A stretch of 64,000 nt of DNA from Colwellia piezophila ATCC BAA-637 (GTDB lineage: Bacteria; Pseudomonadota; Gammaproteobacteria; Enterobacterales; Alteromonadaceae), in contig NZ_KB905164.1 in NCBI RefSeq assembly GCF_000378625.1, positions 62,001-126,000 on the forward strand, read 5' to 3'. The translations under genes were made by a program, and so were the position numbers. This document shows positions 18,019 through 29,100 of this stretch, piece by piece. Below the pieces are notes generated by a model. It was not told the origin of the DNA and searched no databases. It was given only the letters and a program-made list of their open reading frames with translations. Positions within the stretch are counted from its first letter, which is position 1. Each line of letters begins with the position of its first letter.

Positions 18019-18543
18019 GTGCAAAAATTTATCCTATTATTTAGAGGGGTTAATGTTGGTGGTAAAAACTTATTACCGATGAAAGCGTTTGTGTCTCTGC
18101 TTGAAGATAATGCCTACCAAGCTGTATCTTCATATATTCAAACTGGCAATATCATGTTAACAAGTGAAAGTAACCCTAGTGAGCATGTTAATGCCCTTGT
18201 TGCTGAGAATTATGGTTTCTCTGCTGAAATATTTACTTTAAACGAAACTGAATTTAGCTTTGCTAAAGCGAATAACCCCTACTCTGAATTTGAAGGCAAG
18301 TTTGTCCATTTTTATTTTTGCCAGAATGCCATCAGCTTAAATCAAGAAAAATTAATTAAATTTATTGCTGACTCTGAAGAATTCCATGTAGAAGGTAATG
18401 TTTTTTATTTACATGCACCTAATGGTATTGGTCGTTCTAAGCTAGTAGCCAATATCGAAACTTGTTTAGGTCAAGCGGCAACAGGTCGAAATCTCAATAC
18501 CATCAATAAAGTTAGTACCCTAATCAGCCCTAATCAGCCCTAA
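18019..18543 (+). CDS. DUF1697 family protein
   Basis: 174 residues starting at GTG behind AAGGAAAG (about 18008-18015). The family hallmark is present: FILLFRGVNVGGKNLLPMKAF at residues 3-23 and YIQTGNIMLTSE near residues 39-50, then GIGRSKL. The biochemical role of DUF1697 is unknown. The extreme C-terminus is encoded by a small direct repeat (CTAATCAGCC twice, about 18520-18540), so the natural end may have been altered by slippage. Confidence 0.85.
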   Translation: MQKFILLFRGVNVGGKNLLPMKAFVSLLEDNAYQAVSSYIQTGNIMLTSESNPSEHVNALVAENYGFSAEIFTLNETEFSFAKANNPYSEFEGKFVHFYFCQNAISLNQEKLIKFIADSEEFHVEGNVFYLHAPNGIGRSKLVANIETCLGQAATGRNLNTINKVSTLISPNQP

Positions 18544-18709
18544 TAAGTAACAAAGACTAGGCGCTAGATCCATAAAATGGGCTACTGTCGTATAACTGTC
18601 GTAAGATAGCCGTATTAGCACCGTAATACATTCGTAAACTATTCCAATTAAATGATGGAGAATCTAGTTGTCTCCACACAAACCCAAATATGGGTAAACA
18701 AAGGTTACT

Positions 18710-19135
18710 ATGAAAGTTAATGCAGAATTAATTCTCGAATTAAGAAAGAAAAAGTCATGGTCTCAAGACGAGTTAGCAATAGCCGCCGGTCTTAACCTCA
18801 GGACTATACAACGAATAGAGAAAGAGGCCTCTGCTTCGTTGCAGTCTAAAAAGGCTTTAGCTTCAGCATTAGACATAGATACCTTAGATCTGGAATTTAA
18901 GGAATTAATAATCATGAAACAATACGAATATAAAACAGTTGAAATTGAAAACAAAGAAGGCTTTTTAACGGGTATTAAGAAACAAAAACTACCTGACTTA
19001 GCCGGTATTTTTAATGAGCAAGGAAAAGAAGGTTGGCTTGTTGTACAAATTCTTACCCCTGATTTAGGCCAAGGTGTTTGGTCCGCCAAAACAGGAAAAA
19101 TGGTCGCTTTACTGCAAAGAGAAATTTTGCCATAA
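18710..19135 (+). CDS. XRE-type HTH protein fused to a DUF4177 domain
   Basis: 141 residues. The N-terminal Cro/C1-type helix-turn-helix (residues 5-62: LRKKKSWSQDELAIAAGLNLRTIQRIEKE) is followed by a Met69 and a small alpha/beta domain (residues 70-140: QYEYKTVEIENKEGFL...GKEGWLVVQIL) of the DUF4177 kind. DNA binding is expected; the second domain may bind a ligand or mediate dimers. An internal start at Met69 could give the DUF4177 domain alone. Confidence 0.8.
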   Translation: MKVNAELILELRKKKSWSQDELAIAAGLNLRTIQRIEKEASASLQSKKALASALDIDTLDLEFKELIIMKQYEYKTVEIENKEGFLTGIKKQKLPDLAGIFNEQGKEGWLVVQILTPDLGQGVWSAKTGKMVALLQREILP

Positions 19136-19160
19136 GCCTTTGTTAATACTAACCTGATCT

Positions 19161-19203
19161 GAACAAAGGCAAGCCATAGAAGTATAAGGGGGAGGCTTTG
19201 TTC
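19161..19203. other. inverted repeat in the gap before the RibD-like gene
   Basis: GAACAAAG at 19161-19168 pairs with CTTTGTTC at 19196-19203 around a 27-nt loop, shortly after the HTH-DUF4177 stop. No T-tract follows. Possible RNA structure; weak support. Confidence 0.3.
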
Positions 19204-19268
19204 AGCGGATTAACTTAATTTTCTACCTTAACCCTTGCCCCTTAATTATTAACGCACGAGACAAAGCT

Positions 19269-19832
19269 ATGAAGTGTTCTGTATATATCGCAACAAGCGC
19301 TGATGGTTATATAGCGACGCCTACAGGCGGTGTTGATTGGTTACATACGGCCGGTAAATCTGATGCCGACATGAGTAAAAATCCTGATATGGGCTTTGCG
19401 AAGTTCATTAACTCAGTGGATTGCATGATTATGGGCCGTAAGTGTATGGAAGTCATTTCGAGTTTTGATATCCCGACTGAGGAATGGCCCTATGGTGATA
19501 TTAAGATTTATGCCTTGAGCAATTCACTGACCGAGCCACCGGCTAATTTAGCGGGTAAAGTTGAAATGTACGCCGGTGATATTCAAACCTTAGTAAAGCG
19601 ACTGTCTGAGCAAGGGTTAAAGCATGCCTATATTGATGGCGGCGCAACTATCACCTCTTTTATTAATTTAAAACTTATTACTGAAATGACCATTACCCGA
19701 GCGCCAGTACTGCTTGGCGCCGGCATTGCTTTGTTTGGAAATCTTGACCATAACATTAAACTAGAAAATGCTGAGTCTGTTACCTTCCCTAATGATTTTA
19801 TTCAAATTAAATACCGTGTGAATTACGCTTAA
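19269..19832 (+). CDS. dihydrofolate reductase/RibD C-terminal-like reductase
   Basis: 187 residues with the RibD_C/DHFR fold: an opening strand and loop SADGYIATPTGGVDWL (residues 10-25), DCMIMGRKCMEVI near 56-68, and the NADPH-binding AYIDGGATITSFINLKLI near 124-141. Stand-alone members are poorly characterised NADPH reductases, not true folate enzymes. Codon use is like the neighbours. Confidence 0.85.
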   Translation: MKCSVYIATSADGYIATPTGGVDWLHTAGKSDADMSKNPDMGFAKFINSVDCMIMGRKCMEVISSFDIPTEEWPYGDIKIYALSNSLTEPPANLAGKVEMYAGDIQTLVKRLSEQGLKHAYIDGGATITSFINLKLITEMTITRAPVLLGAGIALFGNLDHNIKLENAESVTFPNDFIQIKYRVNYA

Positions 19833-19875
19833 AGCTAGCGTAATTGGCTGCATCTTTAACTAGGAAACAAGTTAT

Positions 19876-20316
19876 ATGAACCAGGCTTTAAAAACACTTA
19901 TCCCCGTTGGCGCAGTTGCTTTCTTCTGCTTTATTCTTTGGGTTATTTACTTAGCAAATACCGGACAAAACAGTGTCTTTTTTCAATTCGTCGCCAGTAT
20001 TCCCTACGGCGATAAGTTGGGACACTTTTGTTTATTTGGTCTCTTAACGCTGGCAACAAACCTGGCCTTTAAGTTTAAATCATTGACGATCTTTTCAATT
20101 AAACTATATTCAATGAAACTATTTTTAGGCACGATATTGGTGTCTATTTTTGTCATCATTGAAGAGTTCAGTCAGTACTTCATTGCCAATAGAAGCTTTG
20201 ATTTAATGGATTTATCAGCGGACTTTGTTGGTATTGTATTTTTTACTTTTGTGACCAGTTATTTAAATAAAATCACCTTAAGATCGAAAAGCTCACTACA
20301 CGACAATATTAAGTAA
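19876..20316 (+). CDS. VanZ-like membrane protein
   Basis: 146 residues with four hydrophobic segments (about 8-28, 48-65, 78-98, 108-130). The VanZ-like signature GDKLGHFCLFGLLTLATNL (near residues 49-67) and the later VFVIIEEFSQYF-type stretch with FDLMDLSADFVGI are visible. The role outside glycopeptide resistance is unknown. Ribosome site AGGAAACAAG precedes the start. Confidence 0.82.
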   Translation: MNQALKTLIPVGAVAFFCFILWVIYLANTGQNSVFFQFVASIPYGDKLGHFCLFGLLTLATNLAFKFKSLTIFSIKLYSMKLFLGTILVSIFVIIEEFSQYFIANRSFDLMDLSADFVGIVFFTFVTSYLNKITLRSKSSLHDNIK

Positions 20317-20353
20317 CGACCTTAATTCACAACATAAGCTAACGGAGAAAAAC

Positions 20354-20704
20354 ATGCCTCATTGTATAATTGAGCATTCTATAAACATTGATAGTAATAC
20401 CTTAATCCCTTTAGTTTTTAACGCTAGCCTTGAATCTTCACTATTTGAGCAAGATGGCAGTGACATTAAAGTACGCGTATTGCCTTTCGTACATTATCAA
20501 ACGGGTATGTTGTCAAGCGCTGCCACGCAAGTAGATTTTATCCACGTCACCTTAAAAATACTTTCAGGGCGTAGTACTGAACAAAAACTTATGCTGTCAA
20601 AATTAGTACTGAAAAGTCTAGCAACACTTGCTTTAAAAAGCTGTTCAACCTCGGTTGAAGTGGTTGATATAGATAGGGCGAGTTACTCGAAGATTGTCTC
20701 ATAA
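20354..20704 (+). CDS. 5-carboxymethyl-2-hydroxymuconate delta-isomerase family protein
   Basis: 116 residues, CHMI/tautomerase superfamily, starting MPHCIIEHS: the catalytic Pro2 follows the initiator Met as the family needs. RVLPFVHYQTG and FIHVTLKILSGRSTEQK are further family stretches. In aromatic degradation the enzyme isomerises the homoprotocatechuate ring-cleavage product, but no hpa genes are nearby, so a general tautomerase role is as likely. A GGAGAAA ribosome site supports the start. Confidence 0.87.
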   Translation: MPHCIIEHSINIDSNTLIPLVFNASLESSLFEQDGSDIKVRVLPFVHYQTGMLSSAATQVDFIHVTLKILSGRSTEQKLMLSKLVLKSLATLALKSCSTSVEVVDIDRASYSKIVS

Positions 20705-20770
20705 ATAAAAGATCTTAAGTTATACCTTAAATAGAAACGGTTAAGTTAAGCAGATTAAATTTAATATAAA

Positions 20771-20816
20771 AAAACCTCTTAGCTACTGTATCTAAATAAA
20801 GTAACTAAGAGGTTTT
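20771..20816 (-). terminator. terminator at the end of the Pfa transcript
   Basis: A 12-bp stem (AAAACCTCTTAG at 20771-20782; complement at 20805-20816), extended by TACT/AGTA after one mismatch, has a loop of about 12 nt. On the minus strand it runs into seven T, so it should end the pfa operon; it can also stop the convergent CHMI gene. Confidence 0.85.
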
Positions 20817-20851
20817 ATGGTTTGACGCTGAAGCAGTAATTTTCACCAATA

Positions 20852-21214
20852 TTATTGGTTAGCTATAACCCCAACAAAGTGGCCGTAATAGAGTTTCCTA
20901 CCCACTAAACGCTCTATTTCTGCTGAACTTGGGTAGCTTGACCACCTACTCTTACTTGCCTGTACCGCTTCTGCATTTGCCCAAGTGAGGTGCCAACAAA
21001 CTTCTTGTAGACCCTCTGCTGAACTATCTGCTGAGCTATCTTTTAAGTTATCTTTTGCAAGTGCTGTTTTCACTAATATCTCATGAGCAATAATATTTTT
21101 ATTCTCTGCATTTATCTCAGAAAATAAGACTTCACTTACCGCGAGCACACGCTTAAGGTTAGATTTTTCAACTTCAAAGACGGCAATTTCAATACAGGTT
21201 GGCATATTAATCAT
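20852..21214 (-). CDS. small protein overlapping the end of pfaD
   Basis: 120 residues, unrecognised by name. Its ATG (21212-21214) lies inside the pfaD end, overlapping by 8 bp; a second ATG (21203-21205, giving MPTCIEIAVFEV) is an alternative start just after the pfaD stop. The opening strand IEIAVFEVEKSNL, a middle helix and the closing YYGHFVGVIAN recall dimeric alpha/beta-barrel (ABM-like) proteins; this is a guess from pattern. It contains a short Ser/Asp-rich insert (DSSADSSAEG). Its position as last gene of the operon, before the terminator, suggests a role with the PUFA synthase. Confidence 0.65.
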   Translation of the reverse strand: MINMPTCIEIAVFEVEKSNLKRVLAVSEVLFSEINAENKNIIAHEILVKTALAKDNLKDSSADSSAEGLQEVCWHLTWANAEAVQASKSRWSSYPSSAEIERLVGRKLYYGHFVGVIANQ

Positions 21215-22817
21215 CCGTACGATAACTGGCCAAGTCAGTCGTTAAGGTCACGCCTTGTAACTTTAACTGGTTTACCCGTTGTAAGTAGGCTGCACCTTTT
21301 AACATATGTAGAGCGACATCAACTGCACCACGACGAGTATAATCTTCTAAATAAGTGCCTTTTACCCAGCTATTAAAAGCACCTAAACTTGGACCGGCCC
21401 AAATTTGATAATCCATTTCACGGCCTTTTTCGCCGGTATTAGACCAACGAGAGCTTAAACCTAAATACCAACGAAAAATAAGCGCCATTTTACGTTTAGG
21501 ACTAGATTGTGCACGCGCTAACATATCTGGATCACGCTCTTGAAAAAATGATTCCGTGCCAGCCCAAACTTCATCAAGGTTAGAACGGAAGATTTGTTTC
21601 TCAATTTTTAAGCGCTCTGTTGCCGGGATCGCTTCAATCGAATCATAAGTTACATATAACTCGTATAACTTTTTCGCACGCATGGCAAACATTGAACCAC
21701 GTTTAACCACTTGTAATTTAACGCCCATTTCAAACATATCAGCCGCAGGTGCCATAGTAACGTCGGCCATTTCTACTTTTGATAATAATTCACGGGTATA
21801 TTCTGACGCGCCAGCTTCAACACAGGCTTGGTTTACTGAGCCAAGCACTATGTAAGCTGCGCCCATGTTAAAGGCCGCCAATGCGGCTTCAGGCGTTCCG
21901 ATACCACCACCTGCACCAATGCGTAATGCTGGTGAGAAGTTGTATTGCGCTTGCACTTCATCACGCAAGGCAATAATGGTTGGTAATAAGGTTAAGAATG
22001 GACGGTTATCAGTATGACCGCCAGAGTCTGCCTCGGCAGTAATATCATCAGCCATAGGCACAAGTTTTGAAAGCTCGGCTTGCTCTGGAGTCACTTTGCC
22101 TTGAGCCAATAATTTATCAATTAGCTTTTGTGGTGCCGGCTCCATAAAGCGGCGCCCTACTTCGGTACGTGATACTTTAGCAATGACCTTGTTACCAATA
22201 TGAACACTGCCATCAGCATTTTTACTTAAACCCGCAAGGCGATACCAAACAATATGCTCGGTCAAACCCAAATATGCTGAGGCTTCAACGGTTGTAACAC
22301 CAAGCTTTAAAAAACGCTCAACCGCGCCACGCTCTAATGCTTCTTCCGCTGGTGCATGGATAAGGTTGACTGCGTAAGGACCGTTAGGCAGTTCAGCTTG
22401 AATACGTCTAATCGCATCTTCAACGGCATCAGGTACTAGACCAGCAGCGCCAAATGAACATAAAAATCCGGCTTTACCTAAGGCTACCACTAACTCAACC
22501 GAGGCAATACCGTTGGCCATAGCGCCGCCATGGTAGGCGTATTTAACACCATGTTGTTTTTTATAAGCATTATCACCTAAATCTTCAGGGTTTAGCTTTT
22601 GCGCAAAGGCTAAAACATCACTAACGCCTGATGTTGAAGTTACATTAGCGACACCAAAATCATTACCGGTACCAGTGCTTGATTTTGCTACATATACTGG
22701 TTTTGATAAATCCATTAACGCTGACTTAATCTGCGTATTGTTACTGCTAACGTCATTCGCGTTAACTTTCCATGCCCAATCGATGGCATTAGCATTGGTA
22801 AAACTTAAGTTCGACAT
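21207..22817 (-). CDS. pfaD: PUFA synthase enoyl reductase PfaD
   Basis: FMN-dependent trans-acting enoyl reductase of the polyunsaturated fatty acid synthase, of the 2-nitropropane-dioxygenase/nitronate monooxygenase fold. 536 residues, usual length. Visible: GAMANGIASVELVVALGKAGFLCSFGAAG (N-terminal flavin-barrel stretch, near residues 95-125) and the phosphate-binding GAGGGIGTPEAALAAFNMGAAYIVLGS near 303-330. The C-terminal cap has RAQSSPKRKMALIFRWYLGLSSRWS, typical of PfaD. AGGAAAG ribosome site ahead of the ATG. It saturates selected double bonds during chain extension. Confidence 0.96.
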   Translation of the reverse strand: MSNLSFTNANAIDWAWKVNANDVSSNNTQIKSALMDLSKPVYVAKSSTGTGNDFGVANVTSTSGVSDVLAFAQKLNPEDLGDNAYKKQHGVKYAYHGGAMANGIASVELVVALGKAGFLCSFGAAGLVPDAVEDAIRRIQAELPNGPYAVNLIHAPAEEALERGAVERFLKLGVTTVEASAYLGLTEHIVWYRLAGLSKNADGSVHIGNKVIAKVSRTEVGRRFMEPAPQKLIDKLLAQGKVTPEQAELSKLVPMADDITAEADSGGHTDNRPFLTLLPTIIALRDEVQAQYNFSPALRIGAGGGIGTPEAALAAFNMGAAYIVLGSVNQACVEAGASEYTRELLSKVEMADVTMAPAADMFEMGVKLQVVKRGSMFAMRAKKLYELYVTYDSIEAIPATERLKIEKQIFRSNLDEVWAGTESFFQERDPDMLARAQSSPKRKMALIFRWYLGLSSRWSNTGEKGREMDYQIWAGPSLGAFNSWVKGTYLEDYTRRGAVDVALHMLKGAAYLQRVNQLKLQGVTLTTDLASYRTDD

Positions 22818-22854
22818 GTTCTTTCCTGTGTGTTCTTTATTACGGTCATACCCG

Positions 22855-22925
22855 AATTAATTTATCGGACGTGGTATGGATACCACTTATTTAGGCAATG
22901 CATTGAGCATATTGCCCTGTATCCA
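22855..22925 (+). repeat. 75-bp repeat, copy a (pfaD-pfaC gap)
   Basis: It contains TCGGAC, GTGG, the conserved core CAATGCATTGAGCATATTG and the end CCCTGTATCC. The family is shared with 23100-23175 and 29525-29605 (conserved CAATGCATGGAGC...TCCTGTATCC). No coding capacity. It sits just upstream of the pfaD ribosome site, on the pfa transcript if the operon is continuous. Confidence 0.7.
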
Positions 22926-22961
22926 TATCGCTAGTTATTATTCTTTACTGTTATATATTCA

Positions 22962-23005
22962 AAACAATGGATTCCCGCCAAGACAACGCGGGAATGACGG
23001 CTGAG
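22962..23005. repeat. short hairpin repeat (pfaD-pfaC gap)
   Basis: TGGATTCCCGC...GCGGGAATGACGGC forms an inverted repeat. A second copy (TGGATCCCCGA...TCGGGGATGACGGC) is at 29643-29680 in the pfaC-pfaB gap. A related hairpin (ATACCCGA...TCGGGTATCCA) is at 23043-23070 and at 29781-29810. Such hairpins are frequent in marine Alteromonadales genomes. Confidence 0.65.
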
Positions 23006-23099
23006 AGGCTAGCGATTAAACAAATTCTCTGCTTATTACGTCATACCCGAAGTATCTTGTCGGGTATCCATGTGTTAACTCACTAATCTCGTTCATGTC

Positions 23100-23175
23100 T
23101 TATCCGAGTTCTATTGACGGACGAGGCACGGATGCCACTTATTAGATAATGCATGGAGCATATTATCCTGTATCC
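23100..23175 (+). repeat. 75-bp repeat, copy b (downstream of pfaC)
   Basis: Starts TATCCGAGTTCTATTGACGG and ends CATATTATCCTGTATCC; about three quarters identical by eye to copies a and c. It lies 25 bp past the pfaC stop. Confidence 0.7.
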
Positions 23176-23199
23176 TTTTTCTCGCTATTGAGCTTTGAC

Positions 23200-26100
23200 T
23201 TAAGCCTCTACAATACTCAGCACAATATCTTTCACTTCGTATATTCTTAAACCATCTTTCGATAAATTAGCATCACCGATTAAACGTACTTCACCATTCG
23301 ATTTAACGATATCGGTGATATGCACATCAAGTGACATTTGTTTATTTAGTGGTGTGATCTGACCGCGGTATTTCCATTTCACTAAGGTTGCTGGTGCGAT
23401 AAATCTTGGGTTAGTAAAAGCTTTACCTAAATCATTTTTCAAAGCGTAGGTTTGCATTAATTCAATAATGGCTTCTACACCTAATGAGCCTGGCATGACC
23501 GGATCTTGATGGAAGTGGTAACGGAAGAACCAATCAGTGGCATCAATGGTACGTTCACCATGAACATAAGCAACCCCTGCTTTACCACCACCTTCAACAA
23601 TTGAAACGGTATCGATAAAGTTCATTTGACCGCCGGCAAGTTTGTAATGCGGTTTGCTCGCTGGTGCTTGATATAAAGCTAACCCTTTATCGGTTAAGTC
23701 AAACACTTCAATATCATTTTTCGGCGTATTGTTATCAACAAACCATGGATAGGTGACTTTACCGTTATCTATGCCCAGTTGATTGGTTAAGGCATCGCTG
23801 CCGAAGTAACCAAATACTGCCGTGCCTTTATAGAACAAGTCATGACTGGCAAGATCTTGTGCCGCTTTACTGTCATCTTTTACATAAAGCTCAAAGGTGA
23901 AACTTTGAATGATCATACCACCCGCCATGGTAGTGCTTAACAAGGCTGATTTATTAACAATGGTTTTGTTGCGTAAATCAACTTGTTTAAGCAAATCACC
24001 ACTGCCGTCAAGGTTACGGAAGAATAAATCTTTTTCTGGGTAAACTAAGGTGGTGCCCATGTAACCAGAAATAAAGCCGTTCGGTTGTAAGGCAATTTCC
24101 ATGATTAACGAATATGGCATCCAGTTATTAACGCTGTTTTTAGTAAAATACCAAGCGTCATCCGGTACAAAATATTCGGCGATACAGCTTGATGGTTTTT
24201 TCAAATCTAAACGTGTGCCTTGTACTTCAACCACTTGCGTCACTACTTGTAAATCACCACATGGCGTGCGCGGCGGTATACGGCCTTTATAAACGTCAAA
24301 ATCGGGGCCAAAACATTTTGAGATATTACCGGTAGCAAATTCAAACATATGCCACGGGGTAAACGGCGCAGTATTAGGCACGCGATTTTGTCCGGCTAGC
24401 ATAGGCGCTTCAAAATGTTGAATCGGGGTTACGCCCTTTTCTTTTGGCGCGTCAAAGTCAGACATCACTTTCATTAACGGGCGTTCAATGTGCTTAAATG
24501 GGTTAATGCCACGTTCATCTAACTCGCTACTATCAACCGTACTATTAATCGTATTCTCGACTGCGCTTGCAACGTTGCTTTCAACTGTGCTTTCAACAGT
24601 ATTTTTACTCACTAAAATTACATTGTCAGGCAAGGTGACTGGGTAAGGAGAATTTTCATCTTGCTCGGTGATCATCATCGCCAAGTTTTTAAAATCAACC
24701 ACCACTTTGCCATCTAAAAGAATATCTATATTTGCTTTAAGGTATGGATATGGCTGCATGCCCATTTCAGTGACTTCCATACGGTAAGTCAACGTATTAT
24801 GCTGCGGCTGAACTTGACCACGACAACGAACCGTTTGCGACTCACCTGGCATAGGCTGGAAGCGAGCATTGTTCATATTGGCGTGCATGCCTAGTGACAA
24901 CATAAAGAACATCGCCATTTGACCACAACCTTCACTCATTAATGAGCCGGCCATTACTTCATCACCCTTAAAGTGACATGGGAAGTACCAATGATCCGGT
25001 GCTAAATCTTTTTGCCCTTCAACAACACCTAAACCCCAATGTCCGCCGCTAGCGTCAACACTGATAATACGTTCAATCATTAAGAATTTTTCTGATGAAA
25101 ACTTGATTGATGGGTTACGACCTTGTTGATCATAATCACTGCCAAAACAGCCTGCCACATCACCATTGACTAACTTCATCATGTCATTGTAATCATATTG
25201 ATCACGTGGACGAGTTAACAATGGTGTAAATGATGTTTTAACCGCATTAGCGAACTCTGCTTTGTCTTTATCGTTATGAATAACACCTTTGCCGTCTTTT
25301 AATTCATCGTCAGTAAAGAAGCCGGCACAACCCTTACGCATGATTAATACTTTTTTATCACCAACATAACAGTCGTAGTGGAAGAAGAATAATAACTGCT
25401 CACCATTTCTCGCATAAGAATCAATGTGAATTTCGTAACGCAGCGTTTCGCCGCCAAAAGCCATTTCTTCTAAAAAGGTTAATTCACAATCAAGCAGTCG
25501 ATAAACTCGCTCGCCTTTGGCTTGAAAATCAATGCCAATATAAGAAATCAACAATAAATCACATTGTCCTGACTCTACCGATACTGACCACGGAATTTGA
25601 CCGTCAATTAAAAATGGCGCATCAACAGGGATATCATACTCGGTGCACATGTATGATTTTTTATATTCGTTTACCGTTGCTTCAAGCTCAGTAACACGCG
25701 ATACCAATAAATAATCCGTGGTTGGCAAACGAACTCGACGTGAGTAGCTATCAATGATTTTATATTCATCACCAAATACTTTGGCGATATCACCTTCAGC
25801 AAATTCAACTAAGTCTGCGGTATCCCAAATAATATTTTCAGGTTGGTTAAAGCGTTCTTCTAGTTGCAGTGGAGGATAACTATACCCTTTAGGTCCTTTC
25901 ACTTTAAAGGAACCGTTAAAACCAGACTGTTCAGCCCAGTATTTATTTGCCTCAACTAAATCAACCGTTTGTTCATTTGAACTAACAACCGAAAGCTCCG
26001 GTGTATGAGCCGTTGGCATTACTGACTGAGATGTTACTGACTGAGGGGTGGCAGCATACGCAGGTAAGCCTGAACTAACATTGGCTTGCATTGCTAACAG

Positions 26101-29100
26101 CTTAGAAATTTGCTGACCAGCCACTTGGCGAGTGGTTAAAAACGCCTGATGGGTGGCAGATTCTTGATAAATTTCTTTACTGGCCTTATGTTTTACATTG
26201 CTTTTAATAGTCGCTTGAGAGGTACTTTTCACTTGTGCTCCAGTTACGATTTTTGATCGTGTTTTACTTTGACTAGTGTCTTGAATTTGTGTTTGAGTTT
26301 GTGCTTGTGCTTGTGCTTGTGCTTGAGCTTTGTTTTGTATTTGTCTTTGTTGTTGGACAAGCAGCTTAGGCGGTAAATTAGTTAAGTTAATGCTGTGTTT
26401 TACCGGTGCTAAAACTTTGCCTGCAAACGTTTGTTTAATACTCGCCATTTCTGCTAATTGCCCTTTAGCGACAATAGCATCGAAAATTGAATTACCGCCT
26501 AAGGAAATGGTTTTAATTAACTTAGGTCTTATCTTGCCTGTTACCGTTGCAGGTGCTGACTGATGGGCATGCTTACTTGACGATAAAATAAGGTGGGCAC
26601 AGCTTTCATCTTTACCTAAACCGTTAATTGCTATATGGGAACGGGCAATGTGAGTCGCTGTATTCGTTTTAGCTGAACGCTCATCTAATACTTTGTCATT
26701 TAAAAGCAGCGCAGATTTAACGATACTTGCAACACCTGAGGCATTAAAGGTATGGCCAATATTGCTTTTAACCGAACTGATAATTTTACCTGAATAGAGT
26801 TTTGGTAGTGCTTGCTTTTCTGCGGCATTCTCGCTAATAAAACCACTAGCGTGAGCTTCAACACTGCTGATGTCTGCGGCGCTAAGTCCTGCAATGGCTA
26901 ACGACTTATTGGCCGCTTTAACAATCGCCTGTTCATCGCAGCCGTTAGCAAAGCTAATGCTGTCGATAGTGGCGTATATTTGCTTTTCATTTACTTGGGA
27001 TGCTGGTTTAACTACAAAAGCAGCCGCGCCCTCGCCTACTGACCATTGCTCTTGATTAAGAACATTGTTTGAATTTTGTTGGTCAACGGCTACCTTGCCA
27101 TAGTGCTGTCTTAAGGTGATATTTTCTATCGAGCCGGCTAAATCAACTGAGGCAATAATCACCGCATCAATATCTGAGGTTTGGAATAAGTTTTCGGCTA
27201 ATTCAACACAACGATAAACAGAGTTTTCTTCTGCCGACAAGGTAATAGCGGGGCCAGAAAAATCCCATAATGCCGAGATACGTGACGCCATAATATTACC
27301 AATAAAGCTGGTATATTGATTTAGCTGAGCAGCAAAAGCGACTCCATCTTTGGCGATATTGGTTAAAGTTTCGCGTTGCTCATCACTTAAACTAACACCT
27401 TGTTGTTGCAAACTTTCTTCAATTTGTGTACTTAAATTAACGCGACCACGGTATTGATGTAGCTCTAATTCAATGCCCATAGCGACTAATACCGCAACAT
27501 TGCTGCCTTCTTTAAGGCCAGCATCTTTAGCGGCATTATCAGCAACTTTCATCATCATAAGTTGCTGTGGAATTAAACAGTCTTGCTCATTAGGCGGCAC
27601 TTTAAAGCGTAAGAAGTCGATATCGAAATCTTCAACGTAGCCGCCTACTGGCGCTTTCGTTAAAGATAAGGCATTCATCACTTCAGTGTTTTTCTCAATG
27701 CCTTTCCAACGTTTAGTTGGTAATTCTCTAAAGGTATTACCATTACTTTGAATCAGCGTTTTAAAACTGGCCAAATCTTTAGCGCCACCAAAGTGCGCGT
27801 CCATACCAATAATCGCTAACGGCTCACGGGCTTTCACTGTGCTAGTTACCGGTGTTAGGGTTTGTGTTGGCTCTTGCAATACCAAATGAGCATTAGAGCC
27901 ACCAAAGCCAAAAACACTAACCCCAGCCGTTCTTGGCTTACTGTTTGCTTTACCGTTGGCTTTACTGCTTGAAGACCGTGGCCAATCGATGGTATCTGTT
28001 GGCATTTGAGCGCCACTTAAATAACCTTTTTTCGAGCTTAGTGGCTCATTTAGGTTGATCGTTGCTGGAATTTTAGCTTCTTTAAGCGCCCAAATCGCCT
28101 TGGTCATGCCCGGCATACCTGCGGCGGTAAGCAAGTGACCTAAGTTAGACTTTACCGAGCCAAGCAAGGGTTTATTGCCATTTTCTCGAGGGAAACGACT
28201 AAAAAATGTATCCATTGAGCCAAGCTCAACGTTATCACCCTTGGGCGTGCCCGTTGCATGACATTCAATGTAATCAACATCACGTGGATCAACACCGGCA
28301 TTATCATAGGCACGTTCGTAAACTAAAACTTGCCCTTTGGTATTTGGGCTTAAGACGAACTCGCCTTTACCATCATTCGATAATGCGCCGCCTTTGATAA
28401 TAGCGTGAATTGTATCGCCATCTCGTACCGCATCACTATGGCGCTTAAGCACCATCATGCCAGCGCCTTCGCCGGCAAATAAACCTTGAGAGTTTTTATC
28501 AAACGGGGCGTGAATATTGTTGGCCGGATAGGCTTGGAAAATTGAGAAACCCATATTGACAAACATAGGATCAGCGCCAGAAACCGCGCCAGCTAACATC
28601 ATGTCAGCCTTGCCAGTATGCAGGTAATCACAGGCTAATTTCACTGAATAACAACTTGATGCACAAGCGGCATCAAGCGAAAAGTGTGTGCCACCTAAAC
28701 CCGCTGCTTTAGCAAGTAAAGCCGAAGGGTAGCCGGCAACTAAAGCATTGTCGGCATGAATATTATTATCGGCAATGTCGCTATCGGAAAAGTGACTTAG
28801 CTGAAAATCTTTATTGAGTATCTGCTTTAATGCGCCATCAACAACCTGGTGATAAAGCGGCATAAACAAGTGATTAGATGACTTGGTTGGAAAGGATAAA
28901 TTCCCTAAAATCACGCCACAGTGTTCAAGTTTATCACTGCCCCAATAACCGGCATCGGTTAATGCTTGTTGGGTGACATATAAGGCCCACTGATTTAAAT
29001 CATCTAATTGATTAAGATAATCTGCCGTTAAGCCATTTTGGCTTTGAGCATTGTTTTTACCGCTCTCTTTACCCTCTATTTTACCATTTGTGTTAACGAA

